Assembly (NCBI GenBank): GCA_900771065.1
Contig: CAAGMP010000217.1
Span: forward strand, 1-6,490
Length of the DNA: 6,490 bases
Direction of reading: 5' to 3'
Source: an uncultured Acinetobacter sp.
Lineage (GTDB): Bacteria > Pseudomonadota > Gammaproteobacteria > Pseudomonadales > Moraxellaceae
Positions 1 to 5,658 of this stretch are shown here, one piece after another. The stretch's first letter is position 1. Each line of letters starts with the position of its first letter. The notes beneath the pieces were generated by a model, which made no database searches, was not told the DNA's origin, and was given only the letters and a program-made list of their open reading frames with translations. The translations under genes and the position numbers were made by a program.

Positions 1-350
1 CGATATAACCAAGTTTGTACTGCGCTAAATAAACCCATCACGAGTGCCATAATGGCAATCATGCTAACTGCAACTGCACTATGAATATTGCCATAAACAT
101 GAATGGAGGTATAAAGCCAAAATGCTCCAACAAACCATAAACCAAAACCGTATGCCCAACCTAAGAAAAAAGCTTGTTTAGGACTACGTTGCGTTAAAGT
201 TGCATATAAAATAGCAGGAGAAACTAGAGCAAGCCACCAATAATGATAAGGTGCTAAAGCAAAACTAAAAATAGCTCCCGCAATGAAGCATAAAAAAAAA
301 GCAGCGATAAAAGGTAATGGTTTGCTAGACAAATTTTTTAAAAAATCCAT
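1..350 (-). CDS. lnt: Apolipoprotein N-acyltransferase, N-terminal part (cut by window edge)
   Basis: Lnt is an inner-membrane enzyme that adds the third acyl chain to the N-terminal cysteine of diacylated lipoproteins, the last step before Lol sorting. Only the first 116 codons are present. The reading frame opens with ATG at 350 and shows four hydrophobic stretches, at about residues 12-35, 40-54, 60-82 and 92-113. It carries strings typical of the Lnt N-terminus: a PYHYWWLALVSPAILY segment after the first helix, then GWAYGFGLWFVGAFWLYTSIH. The nitrilase-like catalytic domain with its Glu-Lys-Cys triad would lie beyond the left edge and cannot be checked. The start overlaps the corC stop as TGATG with no strong ribosome site of its own, so translation is probably coupled to corC. 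Adjacency of corC and lnt is common in proteobacteria. Identity is fairly secure despite truncation. Confidence 0.9.
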   Translation of the reverse strand, partial: MDFLKNLSSKPLPFIAAFFLCFIAGAIFSFALAPYHYWWLALVSPAILYATLTQRSPKQAFFLGWAYGFGLWFVGAFWLYTSIHVYGNIHSAVAVSMIAIMALVMGLFSAVQTWLY

Positions 351-1183
351 CATTTACGTGTAGCTCGAATCAAATGAATAGTGCGTGCATCTGCTTCTAA
401 AATAGTGAATTCCCAATCATTTAAGCTGATAATTTGCCCTTGCAAATCACTGACTAAACCAATTTCTTGTAATAATAAGCCAGCAACGGTTTCTACTTCA
501 TCATCCGCAAAATGGGCATCTAAGGTTTCATTAAAATATTCAATTGGGGTTAAGGCTTGTACAAACCATGATTTTTCAGAACCCGATTTATCGGCAATAA
601 TATAAGAAGACAATTCATCTGCATTGTCATGTTCATCTTCAATTTCACCGACAATTTCTTCCAAGATATCTTCTAAAGTCACTAAACCTGAAGTTGAGCC
701 ATATTCATCAATCACAATCGCAATATGAGTTTGTGTGTGTTTTAGCATGCGTAAAACTTGGTCAGAACGTGCACTTTCTGGAATGAATAATGGTTGGCGC
801 ATTAAATCTTTAATATTGACTTTGTTTTCTGAACGTAAAAATGGCAATAAATCTTTTGCCAATAAAATGCCGACAACGTTATCGGGTTCTTCAGTTGAGA
901 AAACAGGGAATCGAGAATGGGCAGATTCAACCAAAATATCTAAAATTTCAAGTAGTTCATCATCTTCTTGTAAGCTGATCATTGCAGTACGTGGTGTCAT
1001 GACTTCACGAATTTTTGTAGCTGGTAATTCAAAAATTCCTTCTATCATGCTGACCGTATCAGGCTCTAAAAAGCGACGTGAATTTTGGATTATTTTTAAT
1101 AATTCGTCACGTGTTTCTGGTGCAGTGCTTAGCCATTTGCGTAAACCACGCATACCCCACGATGGGCTAGCTTCCTCGGTCAT
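350..1183 (-). CDS. corC: CorC/HlyC-family CBS-domain protein
   Basis: This 277-residue protein is a soluble member of the CorC family, called CorC or YbeX in E. coli (292 aa). The family is linked to magnesium and cobalt efflux, and in some species to ribosome or RNA homeostasis; the molecular role is not settled. Order of domains: a short N-terminal helical region (1-55), a first CBS domain starting at VMTPRTAMI (about 61-118), a second CBS domain (about 127-186) with IDEYGSTSGLVTLEDILEE, and a CorC_HlyC C-terminal domain (about 203-277) with WFVQALTPIEYFNE and DEVETVAGL. No DUF21 membrane domain is present. The ATG at 1183 is preceded by AGGAAAG at good spacing. It is the first gene of a corC-lnt operon, overlapping lnt by one base. 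Divergent from tusA, with a candidate promoter at 1225-1252. Confidence 0.93.
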   Translation of the reverse strand: MTEEASPSWGMRGLRKWLSTAPETRDELLKIIQNSRRFLEPDTVSMIEGIFELPATKIREVMTPRTAMISLQEDDELLEILDILVESAHSRFPVFSTEEPDNVVGILLAKDLLPFLRSENKVNIKDLMRQPLFIPESARSDQVLRMLKHTQTHIAIVIDEYGSTSGLVTLEDILEEIVGEIEDEHDNADELSSYIIADKSGSEKSWFVQALTPIEYFNETLDAHFADDEVETVAGLLLQEIGLVSDLQGQIISLNDWEFTILEADARTIHLIRATRK

Positions 1184-1224
1184 GATCTTTCCTAAAGACT
1201 CTTCTATCTAAAAAAGGTCTTTTC

Positions 1225-1252
1225 ATCATACCGAAGAAAATAGACTTGTCTA
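1225..1252 (-). promoter_or_regulatory. Candidate sigma-70 promoter for corC-lnt
   Basis: On the minus strand TAGACA (plus 1247-1252) is followed after 16 bases by TATGAT (plus 1225-1230). Both match the sigma-70 consensus at four or five of six positions, and the spacing is acceptable. The start would fall roughly 35 bases before the corC ATG. The -35 lies inside the inverted repeat TAGAC-TT-GTCTA (1241-1252). Predicted by eye only. Confidence 0.5.
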
Positions 1253-1302
1253 TGAATAATCTTGGCAAATTCGATTGAGACAAAAATTGAATTTTCAAAT
1301 TA

Positions 1303-1311
1303 TGTTAGAAT
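1303..1311 (+). promoter_or_regulatory. Candidate extended -10 promoter for tusA
   Basis: TGTTAGAAT is a TGn-extended -10 element with TAGAAT as the hexamer (1306-1311). No -35 lies at normal spacing: TTGAAT at 1287 is only 13 bases away and TTGAGA at 1275 is 25 away. An extended -10 can work without a good -35. Transcription would start near 1318, leaving a leader of about 20 bases. Confidence 0.5.
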
Positions 1312-1338
1312 AAGGCAGATTTTTGAAATGAGTGAACT

Positions 1339-1596
1339 ATGTCTGATTCAAAAAAAATACCTACACAGCAACTTAACACACGCGGTTTGCGTTGCCCAGA
1401 ACCCGTGATGATGTTACATCAAGCAGTCAGAAAAAGTCAGTCTGGCGATGTCATTGAAATTTTTGCCACCGATCCATCTACTTCTTGGGATATTCCCAAA
1501 TTTTGTTTGCACTTAGGACATGAATTGTTGTTGCAAGAAGAAAAACAAGATGAAAATGGTAATCGAGAATTTTATTATCTAGTGCAAAAAGGTTAA
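1339..1596 (+). CDS. tusA: Sulfur carrier protein TusA
   Basis: TusA is a small cytoplasmic sulfur carrier. It takes persulfide sulfur from the cysteine desulfurase IscS and passes it along the Tus relay to MnmA for 2-thiouridine formation at the tRNA wobble base; it also influences sulfur flow to molybdenum cofactor and iron-sulfur clusters. The 85-residue product is close to the family length (81 in E. coli). It has the diagnostic motif GLRCPEPVMM with the sulfur-carrying Cys at residue 19, the same position as in E. coli. Later family features are the DPSTSWDIPKFC segment, the HEL string after it, and the YYLVQKG end. The ribosome site before the ATG at 1339 is weak (GAGTG). Single gene on the plus strand, with its own extended -10 promoter and a hairpin terminator directly after the stop. 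Confidence 0.95.
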   Translation: MSDSKKIPTQQLNTRGLRCPEPVMMLHQAVRKSQSGDVIEIFATDPSTSWDIPKFCLHLGHELLLQEEKQDENGNREFYYLVQKG

Positions 1597-1622
1597 AAAA
1601 AGCATCTTAAAAGATGCTTTTT
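1597..1622. terminator. Bidirectional intrinsic terminator between tusA and the first YdcH-like gene
   Basis: GCATCT and AGATGC form a stem around a TAAA loop, extended by five A-T pairs from the flanking A and T runs. On the plus strand it follows the tusA stop at once and ends in five T. On the minus strand it starts a few bases after the stop at 1628 and ends in seven T, so it can serve both convergent genes. Confidence 0.88.
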
Positions 1623-1627
1623 CGAAT

Positions 1628-1849
1628 TTATGCTTCGTCACTTTCTGCTTTTTTAAGCATGACATAAATCTCATCTTTCAATTTTAATTTTTCTTTCTTT
1701 AAGGTTTCGATTTCATCTGAATTGCTCGCAGGATTTTGCTCTAAGCGAATAATTTCATGATCAAGTGCATTATGTTCTTCAAAAATTTTAGAAAAATGCA
1801 AATTTTCTTGTCTTAATTTACTGATTAAAGTACGGTGTTCTGGAAACAT
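1628..1849 (-). CDS. YdcH-family (DUF465) small coiled-coil protein, copy 1
   Basis: This is a 73-residue, highly charged, helical protein of the YdcH/DUF465 family, whose function is unknown. Family signs are the MFPEHRTLISKLRQEN start, the FSKIFEEHNALDHEI segment (about 18-33), and the second helix KKEKLKLKDEIYVMLKK (about 51-67). The two helices should pair as an antiparallel coiled coil. No signal peptide or membrane segment is present, so it is probably cytoplasmic. The ATG at 1849 has a modest AGG six bases ahead. A paralog lies immediately upstream (1918-2178), and a TATAAT hexamer in the gap suggests that this copy also has its own promoter. It ends at the hairpin shared with tusA. 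Family assignment is strong; no role is proposed. Confidence 0.85.
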   Translation of the reverse strand: MFPEHRTLISKLRQENLHFSKIFEEHNALDHEIIRLEQNPASNSDEIETLKKEKLKLKDEIYVMLKKAESDEA

Positions 1850-1904
1850 AATTAACCTATTTATTGTTTAGTCAGAGTACAAATTTTTAAATTTATTTTC
1901 TAAG

Positions 1905-1910
1905 ATTATA
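1905..1910 (-). promoter_or_regulatory. Possible -10 box for YdcH-like copy 1
   Basis: A perfect TATAAT reads on the minus strand in the 68-base gap between the two YdcH-like genes. No recognisable -35 lies 16-18 bases upstream, where the sequence is inside the end of the upstream gene. If used, the leader would be about 50 bases and AT-rich. In DNA this AT-rich a perfect hexamer can arise by chance. Confidence 0.4.
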
Positions 1911-1917
1911 ACCTAAC

Positions 1918-2178
1918 TTAGCTGCTGACCTGATGATATTTTTGTAACATTTGATACATTTCATCTTTTAAAGATAATTTTTTTCGTTTAATTCGTTCAA
2001 TGTCACCATTAATTTGATTGACAGGATCTTGAATTAATTGGGAAATTTCTTGATTTAAACGTTCATGTTCTTCAAAAATAGCCGAAAAGCGTGGGTTATC
2101 TTCAATTAATTGTGGAATGAGAGCTTGAAACTCAGGAAACAATGTTTTGAGTTTTTTGTTGTATTCTTTTGTTTTCAT
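1918..2178 (-). CDS. YdcH-family (DUF465) small coiled-coil protein, copy 2
   Basis: An 86-residue paralog of the gene just downstream. From FPEFQALIPQLIEDN onward the two align along their length, sharing FPE, F-S-IFEEH, the E-I-L-Q-P pattern, KKL-LKDE and the ML-K end. This copy adds a lysine-rich N-terminal extension of about 11 residues and has a slightly longer loop between the helices. Function is unknown; it is likely cytoplasmic, with two antiparallel helices. I place the start at the ATG at 2178. The frame stays open to an ATG at 2262, but the 28 extra residues do not resemble the family and that region holds a candidate promoter. The nearest Shine-Dalgarno (AAGGA) sits about 12 bases from the ATG, separated by the perfect palindrome AAAAGCGCTTTT. 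Confidence 0.8.
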   Translation of the reverse strand: MKTKEYNKKLKTLFPEFQALIPQLIEDNPRFSAIFEEHERLNQEISQLIQDPVNQINGDIERIKRKKLSLKDEMYQMLQKYHQVSS

Positions 2179-2221
2179 AAAAGCGCTTTTTCCTTCAAAC
2201 GAATTTGATGAATAAATAAAC

Positions 2222-2230
2222 GTTTTAGCA
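2222..2230 (-). promoter_or_regulatory. Weak candidate promoter for YdcH-like copy 2
   Basis: The minus strand reads TGCTAAAAC, an extended -10 with TAAAAC matching four of six positions, about 45 bases before the chosen start. TTGTTA further upstream is too far to be its -35. It lies downstream of the terminator at 2271-2296, where a new promoter would be needed. Confidence 0.3.
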
Positions 2231-2270
2231 TGAAAAAAGCATTTTGCTGGTGTTTTTAACAAATTGAAAT

Positions 2271-2296
2271 AAAAAAAGCTTCATTTGTCATGAAGC
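2271..2296 (-). terminator. Intrinsic terminator after DUF2147 copy 1
   Basis: On the minus strand GCTTCAT, a five-base GACAA loop and ATGAAGC form a perfect seven-pair stem followed by seven T. It begins about ten bases after the stop of the DUF2147 gene and isolates that block from the YdcH-like genes. Confidence 0.88.
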
Positions 2297-2305
2297 CTTC
2301 AAAAA

Positions 2306-2785
2306 TTAATATTTTATCCACGTTACACTACGCCCAATTGCTGAACCATGTGTATAGCCCCGAATGGTTAAGCGATTACCTGTACCAGATAACTTGGCAT
2401 AGCCCGAATATATTTTACCGTTGAGTGGGTCTAAAATTTGCCCACTTTCATACTTGAATGGATCTTTACGATCTTGTGTTAAATTCCATAAAATTGTTAA
2501 ACCTGCAAAAGGCTTGTTTTGGGCATTGCCCGGACATAATGTACAAATATGGAGCTTTTCAGTACCGGGAAGGCTGCGGGTTTCAACAATAAAACCTTCA
2601 TAGCTTCCATCGGCTTTCTTTTGAATTTTAACATCTGCACGTGAATAACCTGTTCGATCATCAATGGTTTTCCAAATGCCTTCTAGCGGATCGGCAGCGA
2701 AACAAGTTATAGGTAACATAAACAGCAGAAAGATAAATTTCATCATTCCTTTAAACAACCATTTCATCATTATTTTGTGTCGCAT
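2306..2785 (-). CDS. Secreted DUF2147 protein with CxxC, copy 1
   Basis: A member of the DUF2147 family, exported proteins of unknown function with a beta-rich, lipocalin-like fold. After a hydrophobic signal peptide ending near CFA-ADP, the mature part opens with DPLEGIWKTIDDRTGYSRADV, the family signature, and ends with VTWIKY. A Cys pair, CTLC (residues 81-84 of the longest frame), sits in the ICTLCPGNAQNKPFAGLTIL segment and could form a disulfide in the periplasm. The start is uncertain: ATGs lie at 2785, 2770, 2767, 2746 and 2743. The first abuts TATTAT, a possible -10, and is unlikely. AAAGGA precedes 2746/2743 very closely, giving a 16-residue signal peptide from 2743. The ATG at 2767 gives a 24-residue one, closer to the neighbouring paralog, but lacks a ribosome site. 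Followed by a strong terminator. Confidence 0.82.
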   Translation of the reverse strand: MRHKIMMKWLFKGMMKFIFLLFMLPITCFAADPLEGIWKTIDDRTGYSRADVKIQKKADGSYEGFIVETRSLPGTEKLHICTLCPGNAQNKPFAGLTILWNLTQDRKDPFKYESGQILDPLNGKIYSGYAKLSGTGNRLTIRGYTHGSAIGRSVTWIKY

Positions 2786-2851
2786 AATATACTAAAATGG
2801 TTGGTTTAAGGATGGCTGAAATAAAAAAATAACCCTGATTTTTAAAGAAAT

Positions 2852-3313
2852 TTAGTATCTCATCCACGTAATATTTTGACGGTTAGTTGAACCTTTTATT
2901 GCATTTTGTAAAATTAAATGTTTACCATTATTACTTAAATGTACAGTTGTATTGTAAATTAAACCTGTAGAAGGTTCTAAAAATATCCCATTATTGAATA
3001 CTAATTTATTTTTTGGATCTGCTTTTAAACCATTTAAAACGGTCATACCAACAATCGGTTGATCTTTTTGTTTGCCCTTACATTTTACACAAGTTGGAAT
3101 TAAAGCTGCACCCGGTTTAGCGCGTAAGTCAATGACTTTTGCACTATATGTTCCATCTTTGTTTTTTTGAATTGCAACATCAGCTAAAGAATAACCTGTC
3201 TTATTATCAATGGTTTTCCAATTTCCTACCAACGGATCTGTCGATGCAATTGCCACCGAAGATCCGAAGAATAATGTTGCTACACCTATTTGAAAGATTT
3301 TTGTTAAAATCAT
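2852..3313 (-). CDS. Secreted DUF2147 protein with CxxC, copy 2
   Basis: A 153-residue DUF2147 protein and paralog of the gene downstream. A signal peptide (Lys at 5, hydrophobic core about 8-22) has a likely signal peptidase I site after the AIA at 21-23. The mature protein has DPLVGNWKTIDNKTGYSLADVAIQ, then TCVKCKGKQKDQPIVGMTVL with the CxxC at 75-78, and ends in ITWMRY. The CxxC with following lysines fits the usual family pattern better than copy 1, where Pro replaces the first Lys. The ATG at 3313 has AGGA seven bases ahead, so the start is clear. No biochemical function is known for the family; location should be periplasmic or outer membrane. No clear terminator separates it from copy 1 (66-base gap at most), so some read-through is likely. 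A CRP-like palindrome lies about 90 bases upstream. Confidence 0.87.
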   Translation of the reverse strand: MILTKIFQIGVATLFFGSSVAIASTDPLVGNWKTIDNKTGYSLADVAIQKNKDGTYSAKVIDLRAKPGAALIPTCVKCKGKQKDQPIVGMTVLNGLKADPKNKLVFNNGIFLEPSTGLIYNTTVHLSNNGKHLILQNAIKGSTNRQNITWMRY

Positions 3314-3404
3314 TATACAATCCTCAAAATAAAACCTTAAATCGATTATGGATTTAGTTATATCGAATTTTTCAACAAAATGTTATTATTAATATGGCTA
3401 ACAA

Positions 3405-3420
3405 AGTGATTTAAGTCACA
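3405..3420. promoter_or_regulatory. CRP/Vfr-like palindrome upstream of DUF2147 copy 2
   Basis: AGTGA-TTTAAG-TCACA matches the CRP-class consensus TGTGA-N6-TCACA at nine of ten half-site bases. Its edge is 92 bases from the start at 3313, a typical activator position if transcription begins 30-45 bases before the ATG. No -10/-35 pair between them is convincing. Known for CRP/Vfr proteins; binding here is inferred. Confidence 0.4.
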
Positions 3421-3459
3421 TTTCTTTCTTAATTTTGATTAATAAATAAGCAATTGAAC

Positions 3460-3482
3460 TGGGATAGTGATTCACTATCCCA
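3460..3482. terminator. Perfect hairpin without T-run downstream of hslO
   Basis: TGGGATAGTG and CACTATCCCA form a perfect ten-pair stem with an ATT loop, beginning ten bases after the hslO stop codon. Neither side is followed by a T-run, so it is not a standard intrinsic terminator. It may mark the 3' end of the hslO message as an RNase-blocking hairpin. A protein-binding dyad is the alternative. Confidence 0.55.
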
Positions 3483-3492
3483 AATGATCTAT

Positions 3493-4368
3493 TTAGCTTA
3501 AATGTTGACCAAATAAAGCAAATGCTTGTTCTGCTGTAAATTGGTACTGTGTATTGCAAAATTGACAATCCATTGTCATTGGATTTTGCTGTTCTAAACT
3601 TTCTTTCACTGCATCTAAACCAATTTGGAGTAAAGCCGTTTCACAGCGCGATTTTGAACACGTACAGCCAAATTGTAGATTTTCTACTTCAGGTAAGCGA
3701 ACTTGTTCTTCATTGTATAAACGATACAAAATTTCATTGCGATCTAAAGTGAGCAACTCTTCTGCTTTTAATGTTTCAGTTAACATAATTAAGCGCGGCC
3801 ACAAATCTTCATCAACATACTGTTGTTCTTCTTCACTGTGGCGCGGTAAAAGTTGAATTAATAAACCACCTGCATATTCAGATGAACTTGCTAACACAAT
3901 ACGTGTTGGAATTTGAGCAGATAAATCATAATATTGCATTAAGCATTCAGCTAAAGTATTTTTATCAAGTGGGACAATACCTTGATAACGCTCACCAAAT
4001 TCAGGTTCAATATTAATAAATAAAACAGGTTCAATTAACGTGTCAAGAACAACACTGCTATTGGTTTGTTGTTCAAAACGTGCATCATGTTCATAATCTG
4101 CTAAAGCACGAACTTCACCCAAATGGTTACATTCAGCCATTGCCCATTTTAGTGGGCTTTTTGCTTGAATTTGTAAACTAATTCGACCTTTAATTTTCAG
4201 TGTACTTGCCAATAAAGCTGTAGCACATAGCATTTCGCCTAATAAAACTTGAATAGCAGGAGCATAGTCACGTTGCGCTAAAATAGTCTGTAAAGTTTGT
4301 TCTAAATGAACAACTTCACCGCGAACAGGGCTATCTTCAATAAAAAAACGTTGGCGTAAATCTGACAT
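3493..4368 (-). CDS. hslO: Redox-regulated chaperone Hsp33
   Basis: Hsp33 is a cytoplasmic holdase that becomes active when oxidation and unfolding release zinc from its C-terminal cysteines; it protects proteins during hypochlorite or peroxide-plus-heat stress. The 291-residue product matches the family length. The N-terminal domain begins with LRQRFFIEDSPVRGEVV and includes LASTLKIKGRISLQIQ. The C-terminal zinc centre is complete: CTC (Cys235, Cys237), 30 residues, then CQFC (Cys268, Cys271), which is the CxC-CxxC spacing of redox-active Hsp33. I chose the ATG at 4368 because GGAG stands six bases ahead; an in-frame ATG at 4380 overlaps this ribosome site and would add four residues. It lies 66 bases behind the Kef-like gene and has a candidate promoter of its own. 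Confidence 0.96.
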   Translation of the reverse strand: MSDLRQRFFIEDSPVRGEVVHLEQTLQTILAQRDYAPAIQVLLGEMLCATALLASTLKIKGRISLQIQAKSPLKWAMAECNHLGEVRALADYEHDARFEQQTNSSVVLDTLIEPVLFINIEPEFGERYQGIVPLDKNTLAECLMQYYDLSAQIPTRIVLASSSEYAGGLLIQLLPRHSEEEQQYVDEDLWPRLIMLTETLKAEELLTLDRNEILYRLYNEEQVRLPEVENLQFGCTCSKSRCETALLQIGLDAVKESLEQQNPMTMDCQFCNTQYQFTAEQAFALFGQHLS

Positions 4369-4421
4369 AAAATTCTCCATAACCCTGTTTAAATGGTGTT
4401 GATTTCTTTAAACACAAGTCT

Positions 4422-4430
4422 ATTTTAACA
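4422..4430 (-). promoter_or_regulatory. Candidate extended -10 promoter for hslO
   Basis: The minus strand reads TGTTAAAAT in the gap after the Kef-like gene: a TGn-extended -10 with TAAAAT matching five of six positions. It is similar in form to the tusA element TGTTAGAAT. No good -35 is seen. The leader would be about 46 bases, and hslO could be expressed apart from priA. Confidence 0.42.
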
Positions 4431-4434
4431 TGCC

Positions 4435-5634
4435 TTAATTGACATCTGTGATTTGAGCTTTCGATTTACTTTTATTGTTTTGAATTTTTTGCCAAAGGGG
4501 ATGAATTCCTTTTTTAATGAGTAAATAAACCAAAGGTGTCAATAACATAGACAATGCAGCAATTAAAAACATTTGCTGTTGAATTGCTGTTGAAATGAGT
4601 CGTTCTTGTGCTGCAACAGAAAGTAAAATAAAAGTAAATTCACCACTTTGTGCTAAAGCTAAACTAATATAAATACTATTTTTATAGGTGCAGTGAAAAT
4701 AACGTAATGAGCAAAATAAAATAAGTGTTTTAAGAATAATTAATAGTAAAACACCCAATAAAATCGTACTGGTTATTTCTGTAACTAATAAAATGGGTGT
4801 GGCAATCCCAATGCTACTAAAAAATACACCAAAAACTAAATGTTTATAAGGTTGAATATAGCTTTTAAAATTTTGGCTAAATGAAGTATCAGCCAGTAAA
4901 ATACCTGCAATAAATCCTGCAATAAGTAAATTAAAATTAAATAAATGCGTAATAAATAATGTAAAGAAAATAATAAAACTTCCTGCTAAAGTCATTAATT
5001 CTTTATTTTTATATTTGATTAAAAATTTTAAGAAAGGATAAATTAAATAGCGATTTGCCAGAACAAGACCTGTAAAAATCATAATTAATGCCGCAACAGC
5101 TGCAATCATATGATAAAAATAAATATCTTGCGGCATTAATTGAATTATTAAAATAAAAGGCACAATCATTAAACTTTGTATTCTTAAAATAGACACAAAG
5201 GATTTGTGATCTGCAGACAAAAAAGTAGAATATTTGGTAATTTGTAAAATAAGTGCTGAAGAAGACAATGCAAAAGCACAACTAATAATAAAACTAGTTA
5301 CTATATTTTGTGAAAAAATAAAATAACTGACAGACGAAAATAAAATTGTATTTAAAATTATTTGTAAACTGGTAATTTGAAAATATTTTTTTTCAATCAA
5401 GCTAACTTTAGCTGGATTACTTGCTAAACCAACTAAGAAAATAAAAATAATTGAAACATATTCGAAGAAATCGGCATTAATTTTTTGATAAGTTATATTA
5501 TTGAAAAATGTTGCACCCAATAATAAACCAATTATTAAATAACTGAGAACATAATTTAAACCTAATTTTTTTAGCCATGGTACGCCAATCAGTAATGCAC
5601 CAAGCAGAATCAGGGTATAAATTAGTAAAGACAT
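4435..5634 (-). CDS. Kef-like CPA2 membrane protein lacking the RCK domain
   Basis: A 399-residue, very hydrophobic protein of the CPA2 (Kef/CvrA-like) cation:proton antiporter superfamily. Family signs in order: LNYVLSYLIIGLLLG (26-40), FIFLVGLASNP (64-74), FALSSSALILQ (121-131), IAGFIAGILLADTSF (238-252), PYKHLVFGVFFSSIGI (262-277) and LALAQSGEFTFILL (325-338). It ends in a short basic tail, without the nucleotide-binding RCK domain found in KefB/KefC (about 600 aa). Two usually acidic positions differ: the LFQD-like motif reads RIQS (Ser154) and the GLE-like motif reads GLA (Ala71). Transport activity and ion are therefore uncertain. The ATG at 5634 has AGGA seven bases ahead. It lies 24 bases behind priA and is probably co-transcribed with it. 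The gene looks intact and is even more AT-rich than its neighbours. Confidence 0.8.
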   Translation of the reverse strand: MSLLIYTLILLGALLIGVPWLKKLGLNYVLSYLIIGLLLGATFFNNITYQKINADFFEYVSIIFIFLVGLASNPAKVSLIEKKYFQITSLQIILNTILFSSVSYFIFSQNIVTSFIISCAFALSSSALILQITKYSTFLSADHKSFVSILRIQSLMIVPFILIIQLMPQDIYFYHMIAAVAALIMIFTGLVLANRYLIYPFLKFLIKYKNKELMTLAGSFIIFFTLFITHLFNFNLLIAGFIAGILLADTSFSQNFKSYIQPYKHLVFGVFFSSIGIATPILLVTEITSTILLGVLLLIILKTLILFCSLRYFHCTYKNSIYISLALAQSGEFTFILLSVAAQERLISTAIQQQMFLIAALSMLLTPLVYLLIKKGIHPLWQKIQNNKSKSKAQITDVN

Positions 5635-5658
5635 TAATCGGTCCTAGTTTATCCAAAT

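Noticed and set aside
735..1211. Plus-strand open frame of 158 codons opposite corC
   Set aside because: It is antisense to a gene with clear CBS and CorC_HlyC domains, is rich in Ser, and has no ribosome site or family resemblance.
1881..1896. AT-only inverted repeat (AAATTT-TTA-AATTT type) in the leader of YdcH-like copy 1
   Set aside because: Such repeats are expected by chance in DNA of this composition and the stem would be weak.
2179..2262. In-frame extension of YdcH-like copy 2 to an ATG at 2262
   Set aside because: The 28 extra residues do not resemble the family or the paralog, have no ribosome site, and the region carries a candidate promoter.
2690..2710. Possible lipobox (LPITC) in the DUF2147 copy 1 signal peptide
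   Set aside because: Position -1 is Thr rather than Gly, Ala or Ser and -3 is Pro rather than Leu. Signal peptidase I cleavage after CFA fits better.
5009..5281. Minus-strand 90-codon frame inside the Kef-like gene
   Set aside because: It is an out-of-frame shadow of a long, well-supported membrane protein gene; its Cys, Tyr and Phe richness reflects AT-rich codons.
3493..5634. Idea that the Kef-like gene and hslO form a redox-stress unit
   Set aside because: KefB/KefC respond to glutathione adducts through the RCK domain, which is absent here. hslO also has its own candidate promoter, so the link is not supported.
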